Below, piece by piece: positions 45,356 to 55,944 of a stretch of 64,000 nucleotides of DNA (position 1 is the first letter of the stretch; every line of letters begins with the position of its first letter). Source of the DNA: Brevibacterium sp. CBA3109 (GTDB taxonomy: Bacteria > Actinomycetota > Actinomycetes > Actinomycetales > Brevibacteriaceae); assembly GCF_040256645.1 (NCBI RefSeq), contig NZ_CP158281.1:3100001-3164000 (forward strand). The letters are read 5' to 3'. The notes below the pieces were generated by a model. That model was not told the origin of the DNA, ran no database searches, and saw only the letters and a list, made by a program, of their open reading frames with translations. A program made the position numbers and the translations under genes.

Positions 45356-46632
45356 GCGCTGTCTCCTTGTGTGCGTTCTTCTCTGATGTCATCAGCCTCG
45401 CCGAGGCTGTGCTGGCGGGAGGTCGGTCTCGGATTGCTGGGCAGGGTGGCCGAGATCGCGAAGCCCGAACCAGGCGTCGATTCGATGACAAGCTCGCCTC
45501 CCAGCTCACGCATCCGCGAGCCGATGAAATCGAGGCCGAATCCGGATTCCGACTCGCGCTGTCGCGATTCCGGATCGGCCATGCCGACACCATCGTCGAC
45601 GATGTCCATGCGGATCGACCCGTCGAGATCCATGAGGCTGACCATGACCCGCGAGGCCTGAGAGTGCTGTCTGACGTTGGCGAGCGCGGACTGCGCGGTC
45701 CGCAGCAGCGCAACCTCCACCTCGGCGGGCAGCGAGGGCACGGACTCGTCGACCTCGACGCGGCCGCGGATAGAGGTGTCGGCCTCCAGGCGGGTGAGCA
45801 GACGACGGATGGCGGCAGTCAGCGCTCCGTCCTCGAGCTCGGCCGGGGCGAGTGCGGCAATGATCCGGCGCACGTCGCGCGAACTCTGTGCCGCGAGATC
45901 CTCGACTTGGCGCAGAACCTGGCTGGCATGTTCATCGGTGGTCTTGTCCACCTCGGCGTGGGCGATGAGACGGATCGACGAGATCTCCTGCGCGATCGTG
46001 TCATGGATGTCGCGGGAGACTCGAGTGCGTTCCTGGATCTCACCGGCGTGACGCTGGGTCAGGGCGAGCTCGTCCTGCAGGTCGAGCAGATTCTGGTGGG
46101 CCACCTCCAAGGACTGCAGCAGCTCCTCGCGTCTGCGGCCCTCGCGCAGGAGTTCGATGTAGCCGCGGGACAGTCCCAGGGCGAAGATCGCGCCGATGAG
46201 CGATCCGATGATGCTCGCGGTCTGGACCTCGCCGTAATGGGCCAGGGGCGCCACAACCGTTGCGATATAAGTCAGAGCGGTGAAGACCACGGCGATGCGC
46301 ATCGAGAACAGGTGTCCGGCAAGCAGCCACAGGACGAAGGCCATCCAGATGAACTCGGCGGAGACCAGCAACGTGCACAGCCAGGCGATGGCCAGCACCA
46401 ACAGCCACCATTTGGCCAGAACGATCGCACCGCTGCGGGCAGCTCGCACGGCGCCGAGGGCGTACCAGGCGAGGAAGACGATGCTCACGGCGATCGCGGC
46501 CAGGGGTGCCGCTCCCCCGCCGATCGCGCGGATGCACGAGATCACGGTGAGCACCAGCGCCATCGCGTGCTGGCCGATCTCCATGGTTCTCTCTGTCCAC
46601 CCGCGTGTGCCCACGGTTTCACCTTCCTGCAC
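45352..46632 (-). CDS. HisKA_3-type sensor histidine kinase
   Basis: A 426-residue sensor kinase with five or six membrane helices at about 20-160, a coiled-coil region, the HisKA_3 dimerisation domain with the phospho-His in TRVSRDIHDTIAQEISSI, and an HATPase_c domain (ALANVRQHSQASRV, DIVDDGVGM, GFGLDFIGSRM). The start may be GTG 46632 or GTG 46614; both follow AGGAAG-type sites. Pairing with the downstream LuxR regulator is clear. Closeness to an MMPL gene recalls B. subtilis YdfHI-YdfJ. Confidence 0.92.
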   Translation of the reverse strand: MQEGETVGTRGWTERTMEIGQHAMALVLTVISCIRAIGGGAAPLAAIAVSIVFLAWYALGAVRAARSGAIVLAKWWLLVLAIAWLCTLLVSAEFIWMAFVLWLLAGHLFSMRIAVVFTALTYIATVVAPLAHYGEVQTASIIGSLIGAIFALGLSRGYIELLREGRRREELLQSLEVAHQNLLDLQDELALTQRHAGEIQERTRVSRDIHDTIAQEISSIRLIAHAEVDKTTDEHASQVLRQVEDLAAQSSRDVRRIIAALAPAELEDGALTAAIRRLLTRLEADTSIRGRVEVDESVPSLPAEVEVALLRTAQSALANVRQHSQASRVMVSLMDLDGSIRMDIVDDGVGMADPESRQRESESGFGLDFIGSRMRELGGELVIESTPGSGFAISATLPSNPRPTSRQHSLGEADDIREERTQGDSA

Positions 46633-46763
46633 GTCGTTCTTCCTGCCAACTCAATCACATCTGCGGCGGGCGCGTGCGCCTTTCGACTGGGCTGGGGCCC
46701 GTCAGAACCGAACCCTGGCCCCGACAATGGTGCTGACAACCAGTGCCAATGCCAGGGCCGGTG

Positions 46764-49091
46764 TCAGTGCCTGCCGTGGCCTGCTGGGGCCATGGCTTCG
46801 TTCTGGTCCGATTCGGCGAGGATGTGGGTTCCCTCGGACTGATCTGTCTGGCCGCCCCGAGTCTCTTCGTCACCGGCCGCGGCAGCAGCTGCATCGGCGT
46901 ACTTGTGCTCCGAGTGCGTGATCGCCTTGTTGGGCCACCACATCCGGTTGCCGGCCAGACCGAAGATAGCCGGGACGATGACCGTGCGTACGAGCACGGT
47001 GTCGACGAGGACGCCGACTCCGACGATGAGTCCCAGCTGACCCAGGACCATCAGCGGCAGCATGCCCAGGGCCGCGAACACTCCGGCCAGCACGATGCCG
47101 GCACTGGTGATCACGCCGCCGGTGTGGCTGACGGCTTCGATCATGCCCTGGCGGGCGCCGTGGACAACCGATTCCTTCTTCGCCCGGTGGGACAGGAAGA
47201 TCGAGTAGTCGATGCCCAATGCCACGAGGAACAGGAACGCGAGGATCGGAACTTGAGCATCAAGTGCCGCTTGGCCGAAGATCGTTCGGCTGAGGAATGC
47301 GCCGAGGCCGATCGCTGCGGCCGAGGACGCCACGTTGACCACGAGCAGGGTTCCCGCCACGAGGGGTGCACGGAGGATGCCGAGCAGGATGATGAAGCTG
47401 ATGGCCAGGATCAGCGGTGCAATGGTCAGGAAGTCCTGAGCATTGCCGTCGCGGGCATCGAGTTCGGTTGCCGCCGCGCCGCCGACCTGTGCGTCGGCAC
47501 CGTCGATCGCGTGGACGTCTGACCGGATGTCCGTGACCAGGTCGAGGCCCGCTGGGCTGTCCGGTTCGTATTCGCCGGTGACCATGACCTTCGCGATCGA
47601 GGTTCCCCCGGTCGTCGTCTCGTCGGTGACGTTGGCACGTACGACCCCGTCGATGTCTGCCACGGAGTCCGCGACCTGATCGGCATGCGCCGAGTCGGTG
47701 ACAACCCAGATCGGCTGTGACTCGCCGGGAGGGAAATGATCAGCCAACACGTCGAGGCCCTGTGCCGATTCGGACTGCACGCGGAACTTCTCGGACTGGT
47801 CCAGCCCCACCGAAGTGCCGATGAGCCCTGTGGCCATGATGCCGAGAATGATGATTCCGGCGCCGAGGTGGATGCCCGGCTTCTTGACCACGCGAGTCGC
47901 GATTCTGCGCCAGATGGAGGATTTCGCTGCGGGCTTCGTTCCGGCAGTTTCGTCGGCAGCAGTTTCGTCAGCGGCAGTCTCGTCAGCGGCAGTTTCGTCA
48001 GTGGCCTCCTGAACCTTGGGGACGAAGGGCCAGAACACGCCCTTGCCACAGATCGCGAGGACCGGTGGCAGTGCGAAGAGCACGGCGGCTGCGGCGATGA
48101 TGAGGCCGATTGCGGCGGTGATGCCCAGTCCCCGGGTTCCTGGGATCACGGCGAAGACGAGGCTGAGCAGGGACAGGACCACGGTCAGGTTTGACGCGAG
48201 GATCGTCGACGCCGTGTGGGTCCACGCGGAGCCCAGCGCGATGCGGTGATCGTTTTCGCGGCCCAGTTCCTCCCTGTAGCGGGAGATGAACAGGAGCGCG
48301 TAGTTGGCTCCGGCGCCGAAGACCAGGACGCTGATGATGCCCGCGTCGAACTGCAGATCGAGGGCATCGCCGACGGCCGCGGTCACAGTGGATGCCAGGC
48401 CGTCGGCAGTGCCGATGACGATGAGCGGCAGCAGCCATAGGATCGGTGAGCGGTAGGTGATGATGAGCAGCAGCGCGACGATGACGATGGTCACGATGAG
48501 GAGTGTGAAATCTGCACCGCCGAACGCGGAAGCGATGTCGGCGCCGATCGCGGGACCACCGGTGACCAGGAGGGACATTCCCGAGTCCTCGAGCTGACCG
48601 GCTACCGAATCGCCGGCGATGAAGTCACGAAGTCCCTCGACGGTCTCAGCGGTGTCGCTGTTGGTCAGTCCGACCTCGATGGGGACCATGAGCAGTGCGG
48701 CCTTGCCGTCGTCGCTCATAATCGGGCCGGTCGCCTTGGATGCGTCGCCGCTGGCAGAGGAGTCAGACGATCCTGAGGAGTCGATGTAGTCGCCGAGCGA
48801 GCCGCCCAGCTTCCCCAAGTCGGTCTGTTCGCTCGAGCTCAGTTTCGAGCCGTCGTCGTGGGAGGCAACGACCATGACCGACTGCTTGTTGGCGCCCGGG
48901 AACTTCTTCAACAGCTGGTCGACCTGGGTGGATTCGGCATCGGCCGGAGCTGATTCGTTGGCTCGGTCCTCGCCTGCCCCGGACAGGAGTCCGAACAGGA
49001 GGGTGACGAGGATGACGACCCCGCCGAGGACGAACCACGACCCGCGCTTCGACACGAGCGTGTTCGCGCTTTTCGTGAGTGTTGTGTTCAT
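46764..49091 (-). CDS. MMPL-family RND-type exporter
   Basis: A 775-residue exporter with the MMPL layout: one helix, an extracytoplasmic domain, five helices, cytoplasmic linker, then the same again. Motifs: LVFGAGANYALLFISRYREEL and its second-half copy LFLVALGIDYSIFLSHRAKKE, which carry the Asp/Tyr proton-relay positions, though the first copy has Ala-Asn in place of Thr/Asp-Tyr. The linker holds four copies of a 5-residue DETAA repeat. Such proteins export lipids or drugs. The two-component genes follow on the same strand after a 131-bp gap. Confidence 0.9.
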   Translation of the reverse strand: MNTTLTKSANTLVSKRGSWFVLGGVVILVTLLFGLLSGAGEDRANESAPADAESTQVDQLLKKFPGANKQSVMVVASHDDGSKLSSSEQTDLGKLGGSLGDYIDSSGSSDSSASGDASKATGPIMSDDGKAALLMVPIEVGLTNSDTAETVEGLRDFIAGDSVAGQLEDSGMSLLVTGGPAIGADIASAFGGADFTLLIVTIVIVALLLIITYRSPILWLLPLIVIGTADGLASTVTAAVGDALDLQFDAGIISVLVFGAGANYALLFISRYREELGRENDHRIALGSAWTHTASTILASNLTVVLSLLSLVFAVIPGTRGLGITAAIGLIIAAAAVLFALPPVLAICGKGVFWPFVPKVQEATDETAADETAADETAADETAGTKPAAKSSIWRRIATRVVKKPGIHLGAGIIILGIMATGLIGTSVGLDQSEKFRVQSESAQGLDVLADHFPPGESQPIWVVTDSAHADQVADSVADIDGVVRANVTDETTTGGTSIAKVMVTGEYEPDSPAGLDLVTDIRSDVHAIDGADAQVGGAAATELDARDGNAQDFLTIAPLILAISFIILLGILRAPLVAGTLLVVNVASSAAAIGLGAFLSRTIFGQAALDAQVPILAFLFLVALGIDYSIFLSHRAKKESVVHGARQGMIEAVSHTGGVITSAGIVLAGVFAALGMLPLMVLGQLGLIVGVGVLVDTVLVRTVIVPAIFGLAGNRMWWPNKAITHSEHKYADAAAAAAGDEETRGGQTDQSEGTHILAESDQNEAMAPAGHGRH
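47944..48003 (-). repeat. 15-bp tandem repeat (four copies) in the MMPL linker
   Basis: Four consecutive 15-bp units near GCAGTTTCGTCAGCG encode the acidic linker repeat TDETA/ADETA. Differences between units are mostly silent. Confidence 0.9.
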
Positions 49092-49255
49092 GTCTCTAGC
49101 TCATCAATTCTCAGAGCTGGAAACATCGCCTAGGAGTTCAGACTAAACCTGCAACTTTAGATGGAGAAAGTGCATCACCTGCGGCAATCACCACCGTGAC
49201 CTGCATAAACACTTCGTCAGCCGGCTCGATCTCCGTACCCGCCACCGCAGGTGTC

Positions 49256-49822
49256 TCAGATGATCGTCGCTCCTGCGGCGTCCATCTCAGCCAGAGCCAG
49301 CATGGATGAGTCCTTGCCGACACCAGCGATGAGGTCCTGGCGAACACAGACGGACCATCCGCCCTTCAGCGCGTCGAGGACGGTAGCGCAGACGCAGTGG
49401 TCGGTGGCGATGCCGACGACGTCCACCTCGGCGATGTCGAGGCTCTTCAGCAGGTCGCCGAGGCGCTCCCCAGCATCCGTTGTCCCCTGGAAAGCGGAGT
49501 AGTCGGGAGTGCCCTGACCCTTGCGCACGTGATGGGTGATGGCATCTGTGGTCAGCAGAGGATCGTATTCGGCGCCCTCGGTGTCCGCGACGCAGTGGAC
49601 GGGCCAGGAATCAACGAAATCGGGGCTCTGGCTGAAGTGGCCACCGTTGTCGCTGTCGGCATCATGCCAGTCGCGGGAGGCGATGATCGCGTCATAGTCA
49701 CCTGCAGAGGCGCCGAGGAAGCGGGTCACCTCGGCGGCAACGGCGTCACCACCGTCCACGCCGAGCGCCCCGCCCTCGGTGAAGTCGTTTTGGATGTCCA
49801 CGATGAGAAGTGCCTTCGCCAT
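49256..49822 (-). CDS. pncA: nicotinamidase PncA
   Basis: A 188-residue isochorismatase-fold amidase that converts nicotinamide to nicotinate for NAD salvage. The catalytic Asp is in LLIVDIQNDF, the Lys in VRKGQG and the Cys in VVGIATDHCVCATVLDA; metal ligands are in IIASRDWHDADSDNGGHF (Asp, His, His). Start ATG at 49822. It is 30 bp downstream of the DoxX gene on the same strand and may be co-transcribed. Confidence 0.92.
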   Translation of the reverse strand: MAKALLIVDIQNDFTEGGALGVDGGDAVAAEVTRFLGASAGDYDAIIASRDWHDADSDNGGHFSQSPDFVDSWPVHCVADTEGAEYDPLLTTDAITHHVRKGQGTPDYSAFQGTTDAGERLGDLLKSLDIAEVDVVGIATDHCVCATVLDALKGGWSVCVRQDLIAGVGKDSSMLALAEMDAAGATII

Positions 49823-49852
49823 ACCTCGAGCATAGGCGCTGACGCGGGATTG

Positions 49853-50317
49853 TCAGCTCTGCTTCAGGGCTTTCTTCTGAGCCTTCTTCGCCGCTTTCCG
49901 GGCCGCCTTCTTGGTGGCGCCGGCTCCGGCGACGAGGAGGAGCCCACCCAATGCTGCGACGTTCTTCGAGAAGTGAGTCTTGTGAGCGGCAGCGTCGGCA
50001 CCGTCCATGTCCCAGAAGGCGTGGCCGGCCAGTGTGGTCGGCACCAGAGATCCGGCGAGTGCGAGCGCGGAGAGTCGTGGCTTGATGCCCAGCGCCATGG
50101 TGGTTCCGGCGAGCAGTTGGAGTCCGCCGTTGGCACGGACTAGGAGTTCATCGTCTTCGGGAAGGATCGGCACGTATTCGCGGATCGCATCGAGCGTCGG
50201 AGAGGCAGCCGCGACACGACCGCCGGGGTTGGTCAGTGCCGAATATCCTCCGGTGATGAAGATCGGTGAGGTGAGTACGCGTCCTGCTGTCTGCAGCAAC
50301 GATGATCCTAGTGCCAT
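49853..50317 (-). CDS. DoxX-family membrane protein
   Basis: A 154-residue protein with about four hydrophobic segments and a DoxX-like start (GRVLTSPIFITGGYSAL, then RANGGLQLLAGTTMALG). The C-terminus is very basic and Ala/Lys-rich (ATKKAARKAAKKAQKKAL), presumably cytoplasmic. In mycobacteria a DoxX protein works with SodA and SseA in oxidative stress; no such partner is next to it. ATG 50317 follows AAGGAGAAT. Confidence 0.85.
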   Translation of the reverse strand: MALGSSLLQTAGRVLTSPIFITGGYSALTNPGGRVAAASPTLDAIREYVPILPEDDELLVRANGGLQLLAGTTMALGIKPRLSALALAGSLVPTTLAGHAFWDMDGADAAAHKTHFSKNVAALGGLLLVAGAGATKKAARKAAKKAQKKALKQS

Positions 50318-50371
50318 GGGATTCTCCTTCAGGTTTGGGGTTTTGAGCTTAACGGATGCCTGAGCTCAGCC

Positions 50372-51460
50372 TCAAAGCGCCTCGTCGTGCGGCGCCACGG
50401 GGGCTGCAGGCGCCACGGGAGCCTTCGGTTGCTTGATGCCCAGTTCTGGTCGCTTCCGGAACTGGCCCGTGGCGAAGAGAACGGCGATGACGATTGCGGA
50501 GACGATCCAACCGGAGACTCCCAAGAACGAGACCAAGGCCATGTCCGGGGTTGAGGCGGATCCGTCGATGAACAGCCCGAGCAGCATCCCCGCCGAACCG
50601 TTGAGCGCAGCATGTGCGACGACGGCAGGCCAGACCGAACCCGTGCGCAGTCGCAGCCAGCCGAACAGGATCCCCACCATGACACAGCCGCCGACCATGA
50701 AGGCCAGCCCCGTGATGTCGGGGCGCGCGAAGTTGTATCCGAGCAGGATCAGCGGTGCATGCCACAGGCCCCAGATCACTCCGACGATGAGGAGCGCGGG
50801 CCAGGTGCCGAGTGGACGCAGGCTCGTCAGCAGCCAGCCTCGCCAGCCGACCTCCTCGCCGAAGGCGACGATCACATTGAGCAGTGATCCCAGCGCCATG
50901 ATCACAAGGTAGCCGATGACAGCCACGACCAGCGGGATCTCGTCCAGCCCGGGCAGCTGCGCCAACTGAGCCTTGAACCCTGAGAGACCCAGCAGGTCAA
51001 CCTGCATCCATCCGAAGGCTGCGCCCAGCAGGTAGGCCACGGCCACGAGCACGAATATCCCGAAGAAGGCGAGCGCGGTCATCCCGAGAACCCGGCCGAA
51101 GGGACGCAGCGGCCAGATGCCGAGGTACCTGACGATGCTGGCCCGAGGCTCACCGGTGCGACGGCGCTGGATGATCATCGCCACGATCACAGCGATCAGC
51201 GGGGTGAACATCATGGCCATTCCCGACACCTGCACGAGCAGTGGATTGCCCAACCCTTCACCGCTCAACCACAGGGGCAGGCACGCAACCCAGGCGAGAA
51301 CCGCTGCCACTACACCGAAGACTGCGACCTCGAGCCACGGCACCTGAGCCGGCACGATCGCCAGCGGTCGGCCCTTGGGGTCCACGTCCTCCCCCACCGA
51401 GGTGGCTGCGGGCTCTGTGCCCACGGTGGCGTTGTCGCTTCTGTCCGTTCCCGTGCTCAC
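50372..51460 (-). CDS. CPBP-family intramembrane metalloprotease
   Basis: A 362-residue polytopic protein with the CPBP (Rce1/ABI) motifs in order: motif 1 FGEEVGWRGWLLTSL (Glu-Glu and Arg), motif 2 IWGLWHAPLILLG (His) and motif 3 AHAALNGSAG (His/Asn). These build the intramembrane protease site; bacterial members are linked to bacteriocin immunity or membrane stress, but the substrate is unknown here. It is 54 bp upstream of doxX on the same strand. Confidence 0.9.
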   Translation of the reverse strand: MSTGTDRSDNATVGTEPAATSVGEDVDPKGRPLAIVPAQVPWLEVAVFGVVAAVLAWVACLPLWLSGEGLGNPLLVQVSGMAMMFTPLIAVIVAMIIQRRRTGEPRASIVRYLGIWPLRPFGRVLGMTALAFFGIFVLVAVAYLLGAAFGWMQVDLLGLSGFKAQLAQLPGLDEIPLVVAVIGYLVIMALGSLLNVIVAFGEEVGWRGWLLTSLRPLGTWPALLIVGVIWGLWHAPLILLGYNFARPDITGLAFMVGGCVMVGILFGWLRLRTGSVWPAVVAHAALNGSAGMLLGLFIDGSASTPDMALVSFLGVSGWIVSAIVIAVLFATGQFRKRPELGIKQPKAPVAPAAPVAPHDEAL

Positions 51461-51767
51461 GGTTCCTCCTCAGTCCTGCACCGACGCTGCCTTTTGGGTC
51501 CACTCTGCTGTCTGTGCTGCTTTCATCATCCAACCTACGTTGTCGGCCGATCGTGCACCTCCGCCGTGTGACTGAAATCGATCTCGCCCATCCGGCCGAG
51601 GGAGACCCCCGTGTCGATTCGCCTCTGCCGAAGCAGTGCTCCTGTTCTCGCTCCTCTCCCGTCTCACTCCCCTCCCGTCTCACTCCCCTCCCGTCCTCGA
51701 CCATCCATATTCTGAGATACGATGAACACCGTTGAATCACCGTCGATTCGTGCAAAGGCGCAATCTC

Positions 51768-53267
51768 ATGACCGAACATTCCCCGAAATCACATCTCTCC
51801 GACTCCGATCACCTCTCGGTCCTCGGCTACGAGGACTCCTTCGAACGATCGATGAGCCCCTGGGCGAACTTCGCCCTCGGCTTCACCTATCTCTCCCCGC
51901 TCGTCGGCGTCTACTCGCTCATGGCTGTGGCCCTCTCCACCGGCGGACCACCATCGATGTGGTGGATCATCATCGTCGCGTGCGGCCAGATGCTGGTCGC
52001 CCTGGTCTTCGGTGAAGTCGTCTCCCAGTTCCCCATCGCCGGTGGGATCTACCCTTGGTCACGCAGACTGTGGGGTAAGCGGTATGCCTGGATGGCCGCG
52101 TGGGTCTACATCTGCGCCCTCATCGTCACCATCACCTCGGTGGCGGAGTTCGGTGCCGGATTCGTGTCGAGTCTGTTCGGCTTCGAACTGAATCGCAACA
52201 CCACCCTTCTCTTGGCCTTGGGCCTGCTGGTCCTGGCCCTGGCCATCAACTTCAGCGGCACCAAGTGGTTGGCCCGGATCGCACGCATCGGCCTGTTCGC
52301 CGAACTCATCGGCGTCATAGGCCTCGGCCTGTTCCTGCTCATCTTCGAACGCAAGCACAGCTTCGGCGTGTTCTTCGACTCCATGGGAACCGCCGGTGAT
52401 GGCAGCTACGCCGCCGCATTCATGGGCGCTGCGGTCGCCGGACTCTTCCTCTTCTACGGCTTCGAGGCCTGCGGCGACGTCGCCGAAGAGGTGTCCGATC
52501 CGGCCCGCGGCATCCCCAAGGCCATGCTCATGACGATCCTCGTCGGCGCGGTCTCGGCCCTGTTCTCATTCGGCGGCTACGTGCTGGCAGCCCCGAACCT
52601 CGACGAGATCGTGGCCGGTCAGGTCGAGGACCCCATTCCCGCGATCCTCCAGGGCAGCCTCGGCACGGTCGGGGCGAAGATCTTCCTCCTCGTCGCAATC
52701 ACCGCATTCATCTCCTGTGTGCTCAGCCTCCAGGCCGCGGCCTCGCGCCTGATATTCAGCTTCGCCCGCGACGGGATGATGCCAGGTCACAAGTGGCTGT
52801 CCAAGGTCACCGACGGCACAAAGGTCCCTCGCAACGCCCTCATCGTCGCCTGCATCACCCCCGCCCTCATCTGCGTGCTGATCTGGTTCAATGATGGAAT
52901 CCTCGTTGCGGTCACCTCCTTCGCCATCCTCGGCATCTACCTCGCATTCCAGATGGTCGTCCTCGGCGCGCTGCGGCAGCGCTTCAAGGGTTGGAGGCCC
53001 GCAGGCCCGTGGTCGCTGCGGGGCTGGGGAATCATCGTCAACATCGCGGCGCTGGCCTATGGGATCTTCGCCATGATCCTGTTGGCACTGCCCGGCGACT
53101 CGGGTTCGTTCTTCGCCGACTGGATCGTGCTTCTCGGCCTCGTCGTGGTGCTCGTGGTCGGGGTCGTCTATCTCTTCACCGCCCGTCCGGACCGGCAGTC
53201 CGACGCCCCCGAAGGTGACGCCATCGCCGTCGCCGAGGCGATCCGCTCCCACCGCTCGAATCGCTGA
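51768..53267 (+). CDS. APC-superfamily amino acid permease
   Basis: A 499-residue permease with about 12 helices. The APC start ERSMSPWANFALGFTYLSPLVGVYSL and the loop GEVVSQFPIAGGIYPWSRRLWG match the amino acid/choline transporter type, and GFEACGDVAEEVSDPARGIPKA is the typical loop after helix six. Substrate uncertain (amino acid, GABA or polyamine). ATG 51768 is chosen; the frame 12 codons upstream has no ribosome site. No metabolic gene is in its operon. Confidence 0.9.
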   Translation: MTEHSPKSHLSDSDHLSVLGYEDSFERSMSPWANFALGFTYLSPLVGVYSLMAVALSTGGPPSMWWIIIVACGQMLVALVFGEVVSQFPIAGGIYPWSRRLWGKRYAWMAAWVYICALIVTITSVAEFGAGFVSSLFGFELNRNTTLLLALGLLVLALAINFSGTKWLARIARIGLFAELIGVIGLGLFLLIFERKHSFGVFFDSMGTAGDGSYAAAFMGAAVAGLFLFYGFEACGDVAEEVSDPARGIPKAMLMTILVGAVSALFSFGGYVLAAPNLDEIVAGQVEDPIPAILQGSLGTVGAKIFLLVAITAFISCVLSLQAAASRLIFSFARDGMMPGHKWLSKVTDGTKVPRNALIVACITPALICVLIWFNDGILVAVTSFAILGIYLAFQMVVLGALRQRFKGWRPAGPWSLRGWGIIVNIAALAYGIFAMILLALPGDSGSFFADWIVLLGLVVVLVVGVVYLFTARPDRQSDAPEGDAIAVAEAIRSHRSNR

Positions 53268-53294
53268 GATCCAGCCCACGGGTCGCCGAACGCC

Positions 53295-53360
53295 GAGCGG
53301 ACCACTTAGTTTCGAGCGGACCCGCTATAGGGTGTCCCTGCGAAGCCAAGTGGTCCGCTC
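53295..53360. repeat. 13-bp inverted repeat, 40-nt spacer, after the permease gene
   Basis: GAGCGGACCACTT (53295-53307) and AAGTGGTCCGCTC (53348-53360) are perfect complements, with a partial third copy (GAGCGGACCCGC) between. It could end the permease transcript or be a small dispersed repeat. Confidence 0.55.
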
Positions 53361-53436
53361 GTTTCCACGCAGTGAGCTGCCCGGCAGTGCAGGCCAACTC
53401 GGCGAGGGTCGGGATCCTCCACTCAACCACATAAAA

Positions 53437-53452
53437 ATACATGTCCATGTAT
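53437..53452 (+). promoter_or_regulatory. operator-like palindrome upstream of argG
   Basis: ATACATG-TC-CATGTAT is a perfect inverted repeat in an AT-rich patch 42 bp before the argG start, overlapping a TATAAC -10-like box at 53450. An ArgR site is the natural guess, but the match to ARG-box consensus is only loose. Confidence 0.45.
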
Positions 53453-53467
53453 AACAATTCGACATGA

Positions 53468-54916
<1,449 letters not shown>

Positions 54917-54967
54917 CCAGGAACCGTCAGTACCTACTGCACAGCAGACTCTGAACTGCAGGCGATC

Positions 54968-55033
54968 CTCAGCAGTTGGTGCATCCGCTTCGATTTCACA
55001 CCAGATTTCGAAGTGAATGCACCAACTGCTGAG
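54968..55033. terminator. 17-bp inverted repeat after argG
   Basis: CTCAGCAGTTGGTGCAT and ATGCACCAACTGCTGAG are perfect complements around a 32-nt centre that itself holds CTTCGA/TCGAAG. A strong hairpin or cruciform; TTCATT follows on the plus strand. It may terminate argG or be a dispersed repeat. Confidence 0.65.
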
Positions 55034-55116
55034 TTCATTCACGCCGACTCGTTGAGGCGCTCACATTGACCGTGGGCGGCAGGCAATGCGCACCAGCCGA
55101 TGAGATGATCATTGGC

Positions 55117-55944
55117 ATGCCCTGCTCCCCGCATTCCCTCGCCGAGGTGATCGACTCGGAACTTCGCGCTCGTGGCAGTTCCGCACGCGCGGCGAAGGAC
55201 CGCGCCTACCTCAAGAGCGGACTCGTCCACTACGGCGTCGGCGTGCCCACTACTCGGGCAGTGGTCCACAATGCACTGCGGATGGCGGATCTTGACCACG
55301 ACGGAGTCATCGAACTCGCCGAGGAGCTCTGGAACTCTGCGGGTGACCTCGGCATGAATGACCACGAGAGACCTGACAGCAGTTCTCCGGAGTTGGAGCC
55401 GAGCGGAAGTGCGACTCCGGTTTATGAATGTCGCAGCGCGGCGGCGATGGTGCTCATCCAAATGAAGGACCACCTCGGCGCTGGTGACAGTGACTTCTTC
55501 GAACGACTGCTGCGACAGTCCCGCACCTGGGCGCTCGTAGATCCACTCGCCGGTGATGCCGTCGGCCCGTTGTCTGAACATGATGCGGAGTTTGCTCCGG
55601 TGCTCGAACGCTGGGCGAGCGACGACGATTTCTGGATCCGACGCTCAGCGCTGCTGGCCCACCTGCGACCACTGCGGGAAGGCCGCGGAGACTTCGAGCG
55701 ATTCTCACGTCTCTCCGATGCGATGCTGGAAGAGACGGAATTCTTCATCCGCAAAGCAATCGGCTGGGTACTGCGCGACACCGCCCGCACACGACCGGAG
55801 ATGGTCTTCGACTGGATGCTGCCGCGCGCCCATAGAGCCTCGGGCGTGACGATGCGTGAAGTGGTGAAGCATCTGTCGCCTGAGCAGCGGAATGCACTGC
55901 TTGCGGCTAAAGGGACTCGGCGAAGTCGAGCAGGATCTGGTTGA
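55117..55944 (+). CDS. AlkD-like DNA alkylation repair protein
   Basis: A 275-residue HEAT-repeat protein of the DNA alkylation repair family. The second half is diagnostic: ASDDDFWIRRSALLAHLRPL and FFIRKAIGWVLRDTARTRPEMVFDWM. AlkD glycosylases excise positively charged alkylated bases. The start is uncertain (ATG 55117, or 55105 and earlier); none has a clear ribosome site. The 3' end overlaps the convergent hydrolase gene by 38 bp, so the Arg-rich tail may be new. Confidence 0.82.
   Translation: MPCSPHSLAEVIDSELRARGSSARAAKDRAYLKSGLVHYGVGVPTTRAVVHNALRMADLDHDGVIELAEELWNSAGDLGMNDHERPDSSSPELEPSGSATPVYECRSAAAMVLIQMKDHLGAGDSDFFERLLRQSRTWALVDPLAGDAVGPLSEHDAEFAPVLERWASDDDFWIRRSALLAHLRPLREGRGDFERFSRLSDAMLEETEFFIRKAIGWVLRDTARTRPEMVFDWMLPRAHRASGVTMREVVKHLSPEQRNALLAAKGTRRSRAGSG

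Noticed and set aside
50372-51460. CPBP protease as part of a bacteriocin or immunity cluster
   Set aside because: No precursor peptide, ABC exporter or modifying enzyme is nearby; neighbours are doxX, pncA and an APC permease.
52566-53279. Minus-strand 237-codon frame at the permease 3' end
   Set aside because: Antisense to a clear APC permease; product is Asp/Glu/Gly-rich without homology features.
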